64,000 nucleotides of DNA. Origin: Macrostomum hystrix. Taxonomy: Eukaryota; Platyhelminthes; Macrostomidae. This document shows positions 44,801-55,914 of the stretch, piece by piece. Below the pieces are notes generated by a model that was given only the letters and a program-made list of their open reading frames with translations, had not been told where the DNA came from and did not search any database. Positions within the stretch are counted from its first letter, which is position 1, and every line of letters starts with the position of its first letter. The stretch is from positions 1,927,501-1,991,500 of the forward strand of contig CATNEN010000024.1 in assembly GCA_950097015.1 (NCBI GenBank), read 5' to 3'. The translations under genes were made by a program, and so were the position numbers.

Positions 44801-45431
44801 GGGGTGGATGTGGGATCTCTAGGCTGGAATCTTGGGATGGATGTGGGATCTCTAGACTGGAATCATGGGGGTGGATGTGGGATCTCTAGGCTGGAATCAT
44901 GGGGTGGATGTGGCATCTCTAGGCTGGAATCATGGGGTGGATGTGGCATCTCTAGGCTGGAATCTTGAGATGGATGTGGGATCTCTAGGCTGGAATCATG
45001 GGGGTGATGTGGGATCTCTAGGCTGGAATCATGGGGTGGATGGATTCCGTACTCAAATGAAATCTGAATATTCATATTTATATTCCTTCCATTCAGCTCA
45101 TTCTAGCCATGCTTATGATTTTGCACTTCTCTAATGCTGCCCAAAACTGCTCCAATCACAGGCCAGCGCCAACTTCGAATCCGAGGTCTCCGCCTTGCTG
45201 CAGAGCATCCGACTGTTCTCAGCCCAGCAGCCGGACTCGAAGGTTGTCAGCGAAGGTCCCGACGATGACATCGACATTATCGAGGTGGAAGAATTGGCCA
45301 CGGGGCAGTTGCCGGCGTACTCAAGGACCATCTCCGACCCGGCTCTGCCGATCGGCTCACCTGGCGGAATCATTGCCTGCGGCGGCGGTATCACGATAAA
45401 GTGCTGCTCTACTGCAGGAATTCTATTCTAG
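38884..45431 (+). CDS. PNPLA6: Neuropathy target esterase / Swiss-cheese lysophospholipase (PNPLA6/7), 5' exon not found
   Basis: Exons 38884-39108, 39672-40655, 41624-43272, 43567-43978 and 45162-45431 (TAG) give 1,179 residues in phase. A short 5' exon with the start codon was not identified. Order: transmembrane segment (LPFCLACLLLALGNYAY), a basic stretch, three cyclic-nucleotide-binding-like domains (starts near FWPLRTLQPADIE, LACILQLPADKFKE and LVRTLDAALRFE), a linker Rossmann-like region (VAVIPAQDY), then the patatin domain. The patatin domain has the oxyanion loop GGGGARGAAH at about 789, nucleophile elbow GTSIGS at about 817 and catalytic aspartate in VDGCFVNNLPADV at about 938. NTE is an ER membrane enzyme that deacylates phosphatidylcholine and lysophosphatidylcholine. 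The usual DGG/DGA reads DGC here. PNPLA6 and PNPLA7 cannot be separated; many invertebrates have a single ortholog. Confidence 0.93.
39150..39596 (+). repeat. 17-bp minisatellite, NTE intron
   Basis: About 25 nearly identical copies of GTGATTGCTGACATCAT. This is the most homogeneous array in the window apart from the 30-bp array downstream, suggesting recent expansion. Confidence 0.96.
40680..41405 (+). repeat. 30-bp minisatellite, NTE intron
   Basis: 24 copies of exactly 30 bp (CTGAACCGTGTCTATGCTCA + GATCCTCAGA) with a few variant positions (GTGTC/GTATC, CCTC/CGTC). Two plus-strand frames are open across it and into the preceding exon's frame context; these are repeat artefacts. Confidence 0.96.
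41495..41590 (-). mobile_element. tRNA-like SINE head fragment, third family
   Basis: Reverse complement reads GCTCGCAGCTCAGCGGTGAG ... GGAGTTCGATTTTC, resembling tRNA A- and B-box blocks. It lacks a clear body and tail. It differs from families A and B. Confidence 0.45.
44075..45045 (+). repeat. 33-34-bp minisatellite, last NTE intron
   Basis: About 29 copies of GGGATCTCTAGGCTGGAATC + ATGGGG(G)TGGATGT. The optional extra G changes the unit between 33 and 34 bp. Multi-unit blocks recur. Confidence 0.96.
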
Positions 45432-45673
45432 TTTTAAAAAGACTGTTTGATAATTTTTACATCTGTGATCACCTGATGTGCTTTGAATATTTACACTGCA
45501 GGTGTGCGCCTGCATTGTGTCATATCGGCATTTAGAGTTTGTTAAAGTGATTACACTGTTTGCTCTGCGGCTTATGTAACCATGATACTACTACTACTAC
45601 TACTACTATTAATACTACTACTGCAATCATTATATTTTCTTATTTCTACTAATATACTATTTGACTAGACTAT
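45432..45673. other. NTE 3' region
   Basis: Probable 3' UTR/intergenic sequence with a short (TAC) triplet run at about 45,585-45,607. Nothing else seen. Confidence 0.5.
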
Positions 45674-45685
45674 ACTAATATACTA

Positions 45686-46175
45686 GGGGGGTTGGTGGCA
45701 GAGTGGTCTAGCGCGATTGCCTCTCTGAGCAACAAAGTCCCTGAGCTCGATTCCTCGGCGAGGCCACATTTATTTGGGGCGCAGCCGAGGAGAGAAGGCT
45801 TGGGAGCTTGTTGTGCAATTTATACCCTTGAGGGCCAACCTCTAAGGCACAGTGACAGTGTACGCTGCCCCTGACAATGAAAAAGTCTGGGCAGATGTAC
45901 ACACCTTGTGAGCGTGTGTGCTCAGGAGTCAGCTAAATGGGCAGAATTGTCGCCTCCCCCGGTGGGACATTACTTTACGCCCCCTCTGTACGCCCCCTAT
46001 TAACAAAGTGCTGTTAATAAAACCCTGCGCCCAGGCGGCGGGGGGCGTATAGCGGGGCGCACGGCGCCCCACCCTGCGCCCCAAAAAGCTGTCCCACCGG
46101 GTCGCTAGCTGCGGGTCTAGTGTCACCGAATGATGTGCCATTGACCGCAGTTATCCTGCAATTATTTTTAATTTT
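45686..46175 (+). mobile_element. tRNA-derived SINE, family A, with a nested insertion
   Basis: Head GGGGGGTTGGTGGCAGAGTGG, B-box-like GAGCTCGATTCCTCGG, full body, T/A-rich tail. Flanked by a perfect 12-bp duplication ACTAATATACTA (45674-45685 and 46176-46187). Longer than other copies because a 142-bp palindromic element sits inside it. Confidence 0.9.
45959..46100. mobile_element. Small GC-rich MITE nested inside the SINE
   Basis: Starts CCGGTGGGACA and ends with the exact inverse TGTCCCACCGG. It interrupts SINE-A sequence that is continuous in the copy at 56174. The interior has repeated TACGCCCCCT and GCGCC words. Confidence 0.75.
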
Positions 46176-46337
46176 ACTAATATACTATATATGATTAAGT
46201 AGATAGAATCTAGTAACGTCCTATGATTTTCGTTAATTAAATTTCAGTCTTTTTTTATTTAATATTTCCTCTTATTCAACATCTGATTTTAATTACTGGA
46301 TAATTCTTTGCTAGTCTGTGCTAATTTTAGTTTTAGT

Positions 46338-46690
46338 AGAGGTTGTAGCCTGTAGAGGTTGTAGCCTGTGGAGGTTGTAGCCTAGTGGTTAGGGCGTCGG
46401 ACTCACGACTTGAAGGTCGGGGGTTCGATTCCCGACTCCCCTGAACAATTTGCGTCCTTTAGCAAGACACTTAACTCTGCATTGCTTCAGTTCACCCAGC
46501 TGTTAAATGGGTACCAGCATCAGCTGGGGTAATTGAAGGTGGGTGTGGCGTCCCCCCATTCCGTGGACTGAACAGCTGTACGCAGCCTTCAGATGCGCCG
46601 CGCATTAGCTGCGGCTGTGCTGTCGGCTGCACATCTGACCCAATTGGGGCAGGTGTAATCAATTAATTAATATTATTATTATTAATTATA
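46338..46690 (+). mobile_element. tRNA-derived SINE, family B, best preserved copy
   Basis: Head GTAGCCTAGTGGTTAGGGCG, B box GGGTTCGATTCCCGACT, body AGCAAGACACTTAACTCTGC and GGTGTGGCGTCCCCCCA, tail (ATT)n. The 5' GAGGTTGTAGCCTGT is present three times in tandem. Confidence 0.9.
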
Positions 46691-47392
46691 TTAATTAGAT
46701 TTAACATCACACCTTCTTACTCTAGTGAATGTCACTTCACCTTTTGAGGTGAAATATTTTTGTCTTTGACTTGTTTTTCTTATTCTAGCCTATTCGATTG
46801 GTTGTCAATTTGCTGTTTTCCAGAGCTCTTGTTTATCGGTTCTATATAAAAATTCCATAGTACAAGAGATTGATATTGAAACCCTTTGAAAACAAATCCT
46901 GCATTGATCAGAAAATGTGGCTGCTGCTGCTGCTTTTATTTAGTTTTTTTTAAATGCCCATTTTTGTTTTGCAAAACAGGCAATATTTGCTAGCGAATTT
47001 TTTGTAGCTTTTTGCTTAAGTTGTAAATCATTTTTGCTATATTCTTTCACTAAAAGTTGAGCCGTTCTTTCATTGCCAAGCCAATGTAATTTGGTAACTC
47101 AAATACATTTGTTTAGCTTTAATTGCTAACGTGGCTACAACTTTGAGCACCGCTTTTGCTATATTTGTGTCAACTTTAGTGAGGCCTATTTTGTTTCTTA
47201 TGAGCTAACTAGATTCCAACGCCAGTAGATATGTGTTTGCAGATTGATAGTGAGTGTGGCAGGTGTTAATATACTGTTCTGTAGATATTGGAGATTAGTC
47301 GGGATAATCCGGCAATATCCCATCGCAATCGCACCTTCAGATGCCAGCTCAATTTGGCTAAACTAGGCTCATCTCGCTAACAGAGGCTGCCA
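46691..47392. other. Intergenic / 5' region of the PLEKHM2-like gene
   Basis: AT-rich, no exon recognised before the ATG at 47393. CTAACAG about 10 bp before the ATG could be a splice acceptor. Confidence 0.5.
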
Positions 47393-50300
47393 ATGTCCAT
47401 CAAGGACGCCCACCTGCAGCGGCTGAGTGCCGCCCTGAAGGAGATCCAGTGCATCTGCACCGAGAGCATCGCCCTGACCAGCGACAATCCGTGCGTCCAG
47501 AAGGTCTGCCACTGTCTGGATCGCGTATTTCTAGACGGCCTGAAGACTCCGTCACGCGGCTACTGGGACCTGCTGGTGGAGCTCAGTCACAAGGACCTGG
47601 TGCGCGAGATTAAGGCCAGCAGGTATCAACAGAAACGGAATGAAACCATTTTAACACCATTTACCCCAGTTTAAAATCGTCCCTTGCAAACTTGTTTTCC
47701 TACCCCAGTTTAAAATCGTCCCTTGCAAACTTGTTTTCCTACCCCAGTTTAAAATCGTCCCAAGCAAACTTGTTTTCCTACCCCAGTTTAAAATCGTCCC
47801 AAGCAAACTTGTTTTCCTACCCCAGTTTAAAATCGTCCCTTGCAAACTTGTTTTCCTACCCCAGTTTAAAATCGTCCCTTGCAAACTTGTTTTCCTACCC
47901 CAGTTTAAAATCGTCCCTTGCAAACTTGTTTTCCTACCCCAGTTTAAAATCGTCCCTTGCAAACTTGTTTTCCTACCCCAGTTTACACTCGTCCCAAGCA
48001 AACTTGTTTTCCTACCCCAGTTTACACTCGTCCCAAGCAAACTTGTTTTCCTACCCCAGTTTACACTCGTCCCTAGCAAACTTGTTTTCCTACCCCAGTT
48101 TACACTCGTCCCTAGCAAACTTGTTTTCTTACCCCAGTGTACACTCGTCCCAAGCAAACTTGTTTTCCTACCCCAGTTTACACTCGTCCCAAGCAAACTT
48201 GTTTTCCTACCCCAGTTTACACTCGTCCCAAGCAAACTTGTTTTCTTACTCCAGTGTACACTCGTCCCTAGCAAACTTGTTTTCCTATCCCAGTGTACAC
48301 TATTCCCTAGCACATCGGTTTTCCTACCCCAGCTGTACATTCATAACCTAATCCCACTGATAAAGTGTCAATTGTCCACCGCCATACAGTTTTATAGTTA
48401 GAGAGCCACAATGACCCCATCTAATCCGCAGATATCTGCTAACCAATCATGGGAGAGCTCGCGCCTGGCTATTCCGTGTCCTGAGCGAATCGCTGCTCGA
48501 GTCCTACCTGGCCAGCCTGGCCGGCGATGTCGCTCTGCTGCGCCGCTACTACGAGCCGCATGCCCTATTGGCCGATTCGAATCGCACTCGACTACTGCAG
48601 ACCCTGCTATCCGGCCTGGAGCATTGCGACCTGTCCTGTGTGTCCTGGTCCACAGTCACATTTCTGGATGTCGGCTGCATTGATCCGGCGAAGCGAAATC
48701 GCGGCGACACTGAGTCCGGCTCGTCTGGCTCCCTCGGCGGTCTGCAGGATGGCCCCGCTGCGTCGGCAACGTCCGACAATCCGCAGTCATCTTCGACCTC
48801 ATCCCAGGAGCTGCAGCAGCATTCTCACCTGCTTTCAGAAGTGCCACCGTCTCCCCTGACATTGGCATCGATGACGCAGCAGCATGAGCAGATTTCGGAG
48901 CAATTGCCAGTCGAAGATCAAAGCCTCGATTTCAACAGCATCACAATGTCTCAGGATGACAGCCTGGTGGTTGAACGAAAGCTGACTCATCGTCAGAGGC
49001 AGCCAGGAGCTGGTGGTATCTCGTCATCGAACTATTACCGATTAACTATGGCCGACTCTGAGGAAGATGACAGCTTGCCTCCACCGCCGCCGCCGCCGCA
49101 GCCACCGCAGCCGCCAGTTGAAGAAGTCCCTGTAGGTCGCGCAAGCAGAGCGTCGTCTGATCATCGTAGCTCTCCGACTGTCGAAATTGTTCAAGACGAT
49201 GAATCCGACAAGGAGACAACTCCCGTTATCTCGGCTGAGCCCTTGAAAATGAACGGCAATGTTAAAGCTCTGCATCCTCATTCTTCATCGCCGCCTCAGC
49301 AGCAGCAGCAGCAGCAGCAAAAGAAACAATATTCACATCAAGGGCCATTGTCCCTGCCACTGCCAATGTCGATGCCGTTGACCACATCGGGCTCAACTCG
49401 CCGTCAGCACGACTTCGGCGGACCAACCCTCCTGGCCAGATCGCTGGCGGACGAGCTGCTGGAGGCCGAGGAGGCGGCCGCTAGGCAAGCAGCGGCGCGA
49501 AGCGGATCCGAAGCTGACGCTGATGATAATACCGATGCAGCTGTGGACTCGGATGCCGATGTCGAACCGGAGATGGGCGCTGCCAACGCTGAGGCGGACG
49601 CGGACGCCGAAGAATCGTCGTCAACGGCTTCGGATGCCGTTGACGCGCCGAGTCCTTTCGACCCTGCCGCCCTGTCCAGCGACTACGCTCTTGAGCCGCG
49701 GCAGGTCCAGGACGCGCTGGGCGATCCGAGCATCGCCGCCGCCTATCGAGCGCTCTGGTGGCGCGGCGACGCCTGGACGGCCTGCATGCTGTGCCTGTCC
49801 GCTGGCCGAGCAGCTCTCATCGCTTCTGGCTCGTTGGTCAGGTGAGGAGATTTATGTTGCTCGCTCACTTGCTGAAACTCTGGTTTTACTGCTGCACTGC
49901 TCCATTCACCACTCCTAATCCCCTTTCACCACTCTTGATCCCCATTCACCACTTTTGATCCCCATTCACCACTCTTGATCCCCATTCACCACTCCCGATC
50001 CCCATTCACCACTCTTGATCCCCATTCACCACTCCCGATCCCCATTCACCACTCCTGATCCCCATTCACCACTCTTGATCCCCATTCACCACTCCCGATC
50101 CCCATTCACCACTCTTGATCCCCATTCACCACTCTTGATCCACATTCACCACTCCCGATCCCCATTCACCACTCTTGATCCCCATTCACCACTCCCGATC
50201 CCCATTCACCACTCCTGATCCCCATTCACCACTCTTGATCCCCATTCACCACTCCCGATCCCCATTCACCACTCTTGATCCCCATTCACCACTCTTGATC

Positions 50301-53300
50301 CCCATTCACCACTCCCGATCCCCATTCACCACTCTTGATCCCCATTCACCACTTTTGATCCCCATTCACCACTCTTGATCCCCATTCCCCACACCTGATC
50401 CCCATTCACCACTCTTGATCCACATTCACCATTCCTGATCCCCATTCACCACTCTTGATCCCCATTCACCACTCCTGATCCCCATTCACCACTCTTGATC
50501 CCCATTCACCACTCCCGATCCCCATTCACCACTCTTGATCCCCATTCACCACTCCTGATCCCCATTCACTACACCTGATCCCCATCGGTAAATCCGCACT
50601 GCAATTCTCCTAATATTTCGTCTGATCCCACAAACCTGATGAAGGCTTTGCGAATGGCGGCCAGAGTCTCTCGATCACGTGTGCCAAAGCGGCCAGGGCC
50701 ACCTGCTTCACCTTGTCGGCGTCACTCGCTCGACGCGTCATTTTGTAGCCTGCGTCGACCAGTCGATTGGCGAATCGGCTGCCAGGGCGCTGCGCCGCTG
50801 CCTGCCCACCGTGCCGCTGTTCCGCGGCTCGCCATGCCAGGACGTGGGCCTGGGCAAATGGCTGCGCACCGAGGCGCCTAGTCTGTCCGGCGCTCCGCTT
50901 TACTACTCCCTGGCTACTCACGAGATGCTGCTCGATGCCAAATTGCCAGTTCGGCCTCCAAAGGGCGACTGGAGCAGGCGGCGGCTGCTGCTGTCCGGTG
51001 GCTGGCTGCTGGCCGCTCCGGGCGAAGGCGGCCCGCAATGGTCCCTAGCCGGCTGTCGCGGCTGTCAAATGGCTCAGGATGCTGAAACAGACGGCGCGGT
51101 TGTTGAAGTGACTCTGGCAGGTGGCGATGTTGTGCTGATTGGCGGCCAGCGGGCCCTTGCTTGGAAGCAGGCGATTTGCTCAGCCATGGTTCGCAGCGGC
51201 GGCGGCAGCGCATCGAAAGTCTTGACTCTGCTAGTGACGGAGCAGGGTCTGGCGCTGGGCTCCGAGGTGCCCGGACAGTGGACGGTGAGAAAATACCATG
51301 GCGGTCATTGATAATTCTGACCTTCGATAACTCTATTCTGCAGCTATTTGATGATCCCATCATGATATTTAATAATCCCCTCCTGATAATTAATAATCAC
51401 CTCCTGATATTTAATAATCCCATTCTTTTAATTTACTATCCCATCCTGATATTTAATAATCCCCTCCTGATATTTAATAATCCCATTCTGTACATTGATT
51501 ATCCCATCCTGATATTTAATAATCCCCTCCTGATATTTAATAATCACCTCCTGATATTTAATAATCCCCTCCTGATATTTATTAATCCCATCCTGATATT
51601 TAATAACCCTCTCCTGATATTTAATAACCCTCTCCTGATATTTTATAATCCCCTCCTGATATTTTATAATCCCCTTCTGATATTTAATAATACCCTCCTG
51701 ATATTTATTAATCCCATCCTGATAATTGATGATCCCTTCCTGATATTTGTTGATCCCATCCCTATATTTTGTTATCCCATCCCTATATTAGTTGATCGCA
51801 TCCCTATATTAGTTGATCGCATCCCTATATTAGTTGATCGCATCCCTATATTTGGTGATCGCATCCCTATATTTGGTGATCCCATCCCTATATTAGTTGA
51901 TCGCATCCCTATATTAGTTGATCGCATCCCTATATTTGGTGATCGCATCCCTATATTTGGTGATCCCATCCCTATATTTGGTGATCGCATCCCTATATTA
52001 GTTGATCGCATCCCTATATTTGGTGATCGCATCCCTATATTTGGTGACCCCATCCCTATATTAGTTGATCGCATCCCTATATTAGTTGATCGCATCCCTA
52101 TATTAGTTGATCGCATCCCTATATTAGTTGATCGCATCCCTATATTAGTTGATCGCATCCCTATATTAGTTGATCGCATCCCTATATTAGTTGATCGCAT
52201 CCCTATATTAGTTGATCGCATCCCTATATTAGTTGATCCCATCCCTATATTAGTTGATCGCATCCCTATATTTTGTTATCCCATCCCTATATTAGTTGAT
52301 CGCATCCCTATATTAGTTGATGGCATCCCTATATTAGTTGATCCCATCCCTATATTAGTTGATCGCATCCCTATATTTTGTTATCCCATCCCTATATTAG
52401 TTGATCGCATCCCTATATTAGTTGATGGCATCCCTATATTAGTTGATCCCATCCCTATATTAGTTGATCGCATCCCTATATTAGTTGATCCCATCCCTAT
52501 ATTAGGTGATCGCATCCCTATATTTTGTTATCCCATCCCTATATTAGTTGATCCCATCCCTATATTTTGTTATCCCATCCCTATATTAGTTGATCCCATC
52601 CCTATATTTTGTTATCCCATCCCTATATTAGTTGATCCCATCCCTATATTAGGTGATCCCATCCCTATATTAGTTGATGGCATCCCTATATTTGGTGATC
52701 CCATCCCTATATTAGTTGATCGCATCCCTATATTAGTTGATCCCATCCCTATATTAGTTGATCCCATCCCTATATTTTGTTATCCCATCCCTATATTAGT
52801 TGATCGCATCCCTATATTAGTTGATGGCATCCCTATATTAGTTGATCCCATCCCTATATTAGTTGATCGCATCCCTATATTAGTTGATCCCATCCCTATA
52901 TTAGGTGATCGCATCCCTATATTTTGTTATCCCATCCCTATATTAGTTGATCCCATCCCTATATTTTGTTATCCCATCCCTATATTAGTTGATCCCATCC
53001 CTATATTTTGTTATCCCATCCCTATATTAGTTGATCCCATCCCTATATTAGGTGATCCCATCCCTATATTAGTTGATGGCATCCCTATATTTGGTGATCC
53101 CATCCCTATATTAGTTGATCGCATCCCTATATTAGTTGATCCCATCCCTATATTAGTTGATCGCATCCCTATATTAGTTGATCGCATCCCTATATTAGTT
53201 GATCGCATCCCTATATTTGGTGATCGCATCCCTATATTTGGTGATCCCATCCCTATATTAGTTGATCGCATCCCTATATTAGTTGATCGCATCCCTATAT

Positions 53301-55756
53301 TTGGTGATCGCATCCCTATATTTGGTGATCCCATCCCTATATTTGGTGATCGCATCCCTATATTAGTTGATCGCATCCCTATATTTGGTGATCGCATCCC
53401 TATATTTGGTGACCCCATCCCTATATTAGTTGATCGCATCCCTATATTAGTTGATCGCATCCCTATATTAGTTGATCGCATCCCTATATTAGTTGATCGC
53501 ATCCCTATATTAGTTGATCGCATCCCTATATTAGTTGATCGCATCCCTATATTAGTTGATCGCATCCCTATATTAGTTGATCCCATCCCTATATTAGTTG
53601 ATCGCATCCCTATATTTTGTTATCCCATCCCTATATTAGTTGATCGCATCCCTATATTAGTTGATGGCATCCCTATATTAGTTGATCCCATCCCTATATT
53701 AGTTGATCGCATCCCTATATTTTGTTATCCCATCCCTATATTAGTTGATCGCATCCCTATATTAGTTGATGGCATCCCTATATTAGTTGATCCCATCCCT
53801 ATATTAGTTGATCGCATCCCTATATTAGTTGATCCCATCCCTATATTAGGTGATCGCATCCCTATATTTTGTTATCCCATCCCTATATTAGTTGATCCCA
53901 TCCCTATATTTTGTTATCCCATCCCTATATTAGTTGATCCCATCCCTATATTTTGTTATCCCATCCCTATATTAGTTGATCCCATCCCTATATTAGGTGA
54001 TCCCATCCCTATATTAGTTGATGGCATCCCTATATTTGGTGATCCCATCCCTATATTAGTTGATCGCATCCCTATATTAGTTGATCCCATCCCTATATTA
54101 GTTGATCGCATCCCTATATTAGTTGATGGCATCCCTATATTAGTTGATCCCATCCCTATATTAGTTGATCGCATCCCTATATTAGTTGATCCCATCCCTA
54201 TATTAGGTGATCGCATCCCTATATTTTGTTATCCCATCCCTATATTAGTTGATCCCATCCCTATATTTTGTTATCCCATCCCTATATTAGTTGATCCCAT
54301 CCCTATATTTTGTTATCCCATCCCTATATTAGTTGATCCCATCCCTATATTAGGTGATCCCATCCCTATATTAGTTGATGGCATCCCTATATTTGGTGAT
54401 CCCATCCCTATATTAGTTGATCGCATCCCTATATTAGTTGATCCCATCCCTATATTAGTTGATCCCATCCCTATATTTTGTTATCCCATCCCTATATTAG
54501 TTGATCGCATCCCTATATTAGTTGATGGCATCCCTATATTAGTTGATCCCATCCCTATATTAGTTGATCGCATCCCTATATTAGTTGATCCCATCCCTAT
54601 ATTAGGTGATCGCATCCCTATATTTTGTTATCCCATCCCTATATTAGTTGATCCCATCCCTATATTTTGTTATCCCATCCCTATATTAGTTGATCCCATC
54701 CCTATATTTTGTTATCCCATCCCTATATTAGTTGATCCCATCCCTATATTAGGTGATCCCATCCCTATATTAGTTGATGGCATCCCTATATTTGGTGATC
54801 CCATCCCTATATTAGTTGATCGCATCCCTATATTAGTTGATCCCATCCCTATATTAGTTGATCCCATCCCTATATTTTGTTATCCCATCCCTATATTAGT
54901 TGATCGCATCCCTATATTAGTTGATGGCATCCCTATATTTGGTGATCGCATCCCTATATTAGTTGATCGCATCCCTATATTAGTTGATCGCATCCCTATA
55001 TTAGTTGATCGCATCCCTATATTAGTTGATCGCATCCCTATATTAGTTGATCGCATCCCTATATTAGTTGATCGCATCCCTATATTAGTTGATCGCATCC
55101 CTATATTAGTTGATCGCATCCCTATATTAGTTGATGGCATCCCTATATTTGGTGATCCCATCCCTATATTAGTTGATCGCATCCCTATATTTGGTGATCC
55201 TATCCCTATATTAGTTAATCGCATCCCTATATTTGGTGATCCCATCCCTATATTAGTTAATCGCATCCCTATATTTGGTGATCCTATCCCTATATTAGTT
55301 AATCGCATCCCTATATTAGTTGATCCCATCCCTATATTAGTTAATCGCATCCCTATATTTGGTGATCCCATCCCTATATTAGGTGATCGCATCCGTATAT
55401 TTGGTGATCCCATCCCTATATTAGGTGATCGCATACTGACCTTCAGGACCCTCCTCATTCCATGATCCGACTCCCATCCGAACCTGCAGGTTGAGACCAT
55501 CGGTCTTGCAGCCTTGGAAGAGATTCGCAGTCTCGGTTACGATCCGCACTACCCCACCTACCTGACCCTGCGCCTGCGCCCGCCAACCACCTGGCTGCTG
55601 TGCTTGGGCTCGGCCGAGGAGCGCAACCGGCTTGGCCGCCTGCTGCGTCATCTTCTGCCCGGTCTGCCGCTGCGTCGACTGCCGACAGAGCGAACCAGCG
55701 GTCTGCGTGCCTCGGCCAGGGCGCTCACCCTGCTGTGTGAGCAGACCCTGCCGTGA
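47393..55756 (+). CDS. PLEKHM2: PLEKHM2/SKIP-like protein: N-terminal RUN domain, C-terminal PH domain
   Basis: Exons 47393-47622, 48432-49841, 50645-51284 and 55490-55756, joined 2,547 nt (848 residues). The RUN domain spans about residues 1-150 with RGYWDLLVELSHKDLVREI, split across the intron at R-YLLTNHGRARAWLFRVL, then YYEPHALLAD and LLSGLEHCDL. Residues about 150-540 are low complexity (poly-Pro, poly-Gln, Glu/Ser/Ala-rich). A PH-like domain follows at about 640-725 (SRRRLLLSGGWLLA, VVLIGGQRALAWKQAI), then a C-terminal PH-like segment (TLLVTEQGLAL, WLLCLGSAEERNRLGRLL). PLEKHM2 binds Arl8 on lysosomes and couples them to kinesin-1. The exon 3 acceptor (GATGAAG) is weak and was chosen by phase. 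The family assignment rests mainly on the RUN domain plus architecture; another RUN/PH protein is possible. Confidence 0.78.
47650..48345 (+). repeat. 39-bp minisatellite, PLEKHM2 intron 1
   Basis: About 17 copies of CTTGTTTTCCTACCCCAGTT + TAAAATCGTCCCTTGCAAA. Two subtypes (TAAAATCG, then TACACTCG) are segregated in blocks. Frames open on both strands because 39 is a multiple of three. Confidence 0.96.
49905..50585 (+). repeat. 20-bp minisatellite, PLEKHM2 intron 2
   Basis: About 33 copies of exactly 20 bp (GATCCCCATTCACCACTCTT) with TCTT, TCCC and TCCT subtypes alternating in a higher-order pattern. Confidence 0.96.
51340..55440 (+). repeat. 4.1-kb 21-bp tandem array filling PLEKHM2 intron 3
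   Basis: First about 430 bp of degenerate TCCTGATATTTAATAATCCC units. Then from 51,771 about 170 units of 21 bp (GATCGCATCCCTATATTAGT + T) with GATCCC, GATGGC, TTTGGT, TTTTGT and TTAGGT variants. The variant order is duplicated: the rare GTGACCCC variant recurs at 52,045 and 53,410, 1,365 bp or 65 units apart, and shorter blocks recur four to five times. A 1,434-codon plus-strand frame (IPILVDR heptapeptide) is open, but it is out of frame with exon 3. Confidence 0.97.
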
Positions 55757-55914
55757 CCTTCTATGTTGCTTATGTCCGCTGCTGCTTAGCTTTGGTTTTG
55801 ATTCTATTCTGTTAAACCCTCTCTGGCCTTCAATAATGATTAGCTCTCAGAGTTTGCCTAGATTTAGCTGACTAGTGTCATTGGGAAAACTCTGTCCTAA
55901 ACATCGTACGGCCT

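Noticed and set aside
51161-55465. A 1,434-codon plus-strand open frame of IPILVDR-type heptapeptides
   Set aside because: It is produced by a 21-bp intronic array, starts in another frame than the flanking exon, and the exons on both sides join perfectly in phase without it.
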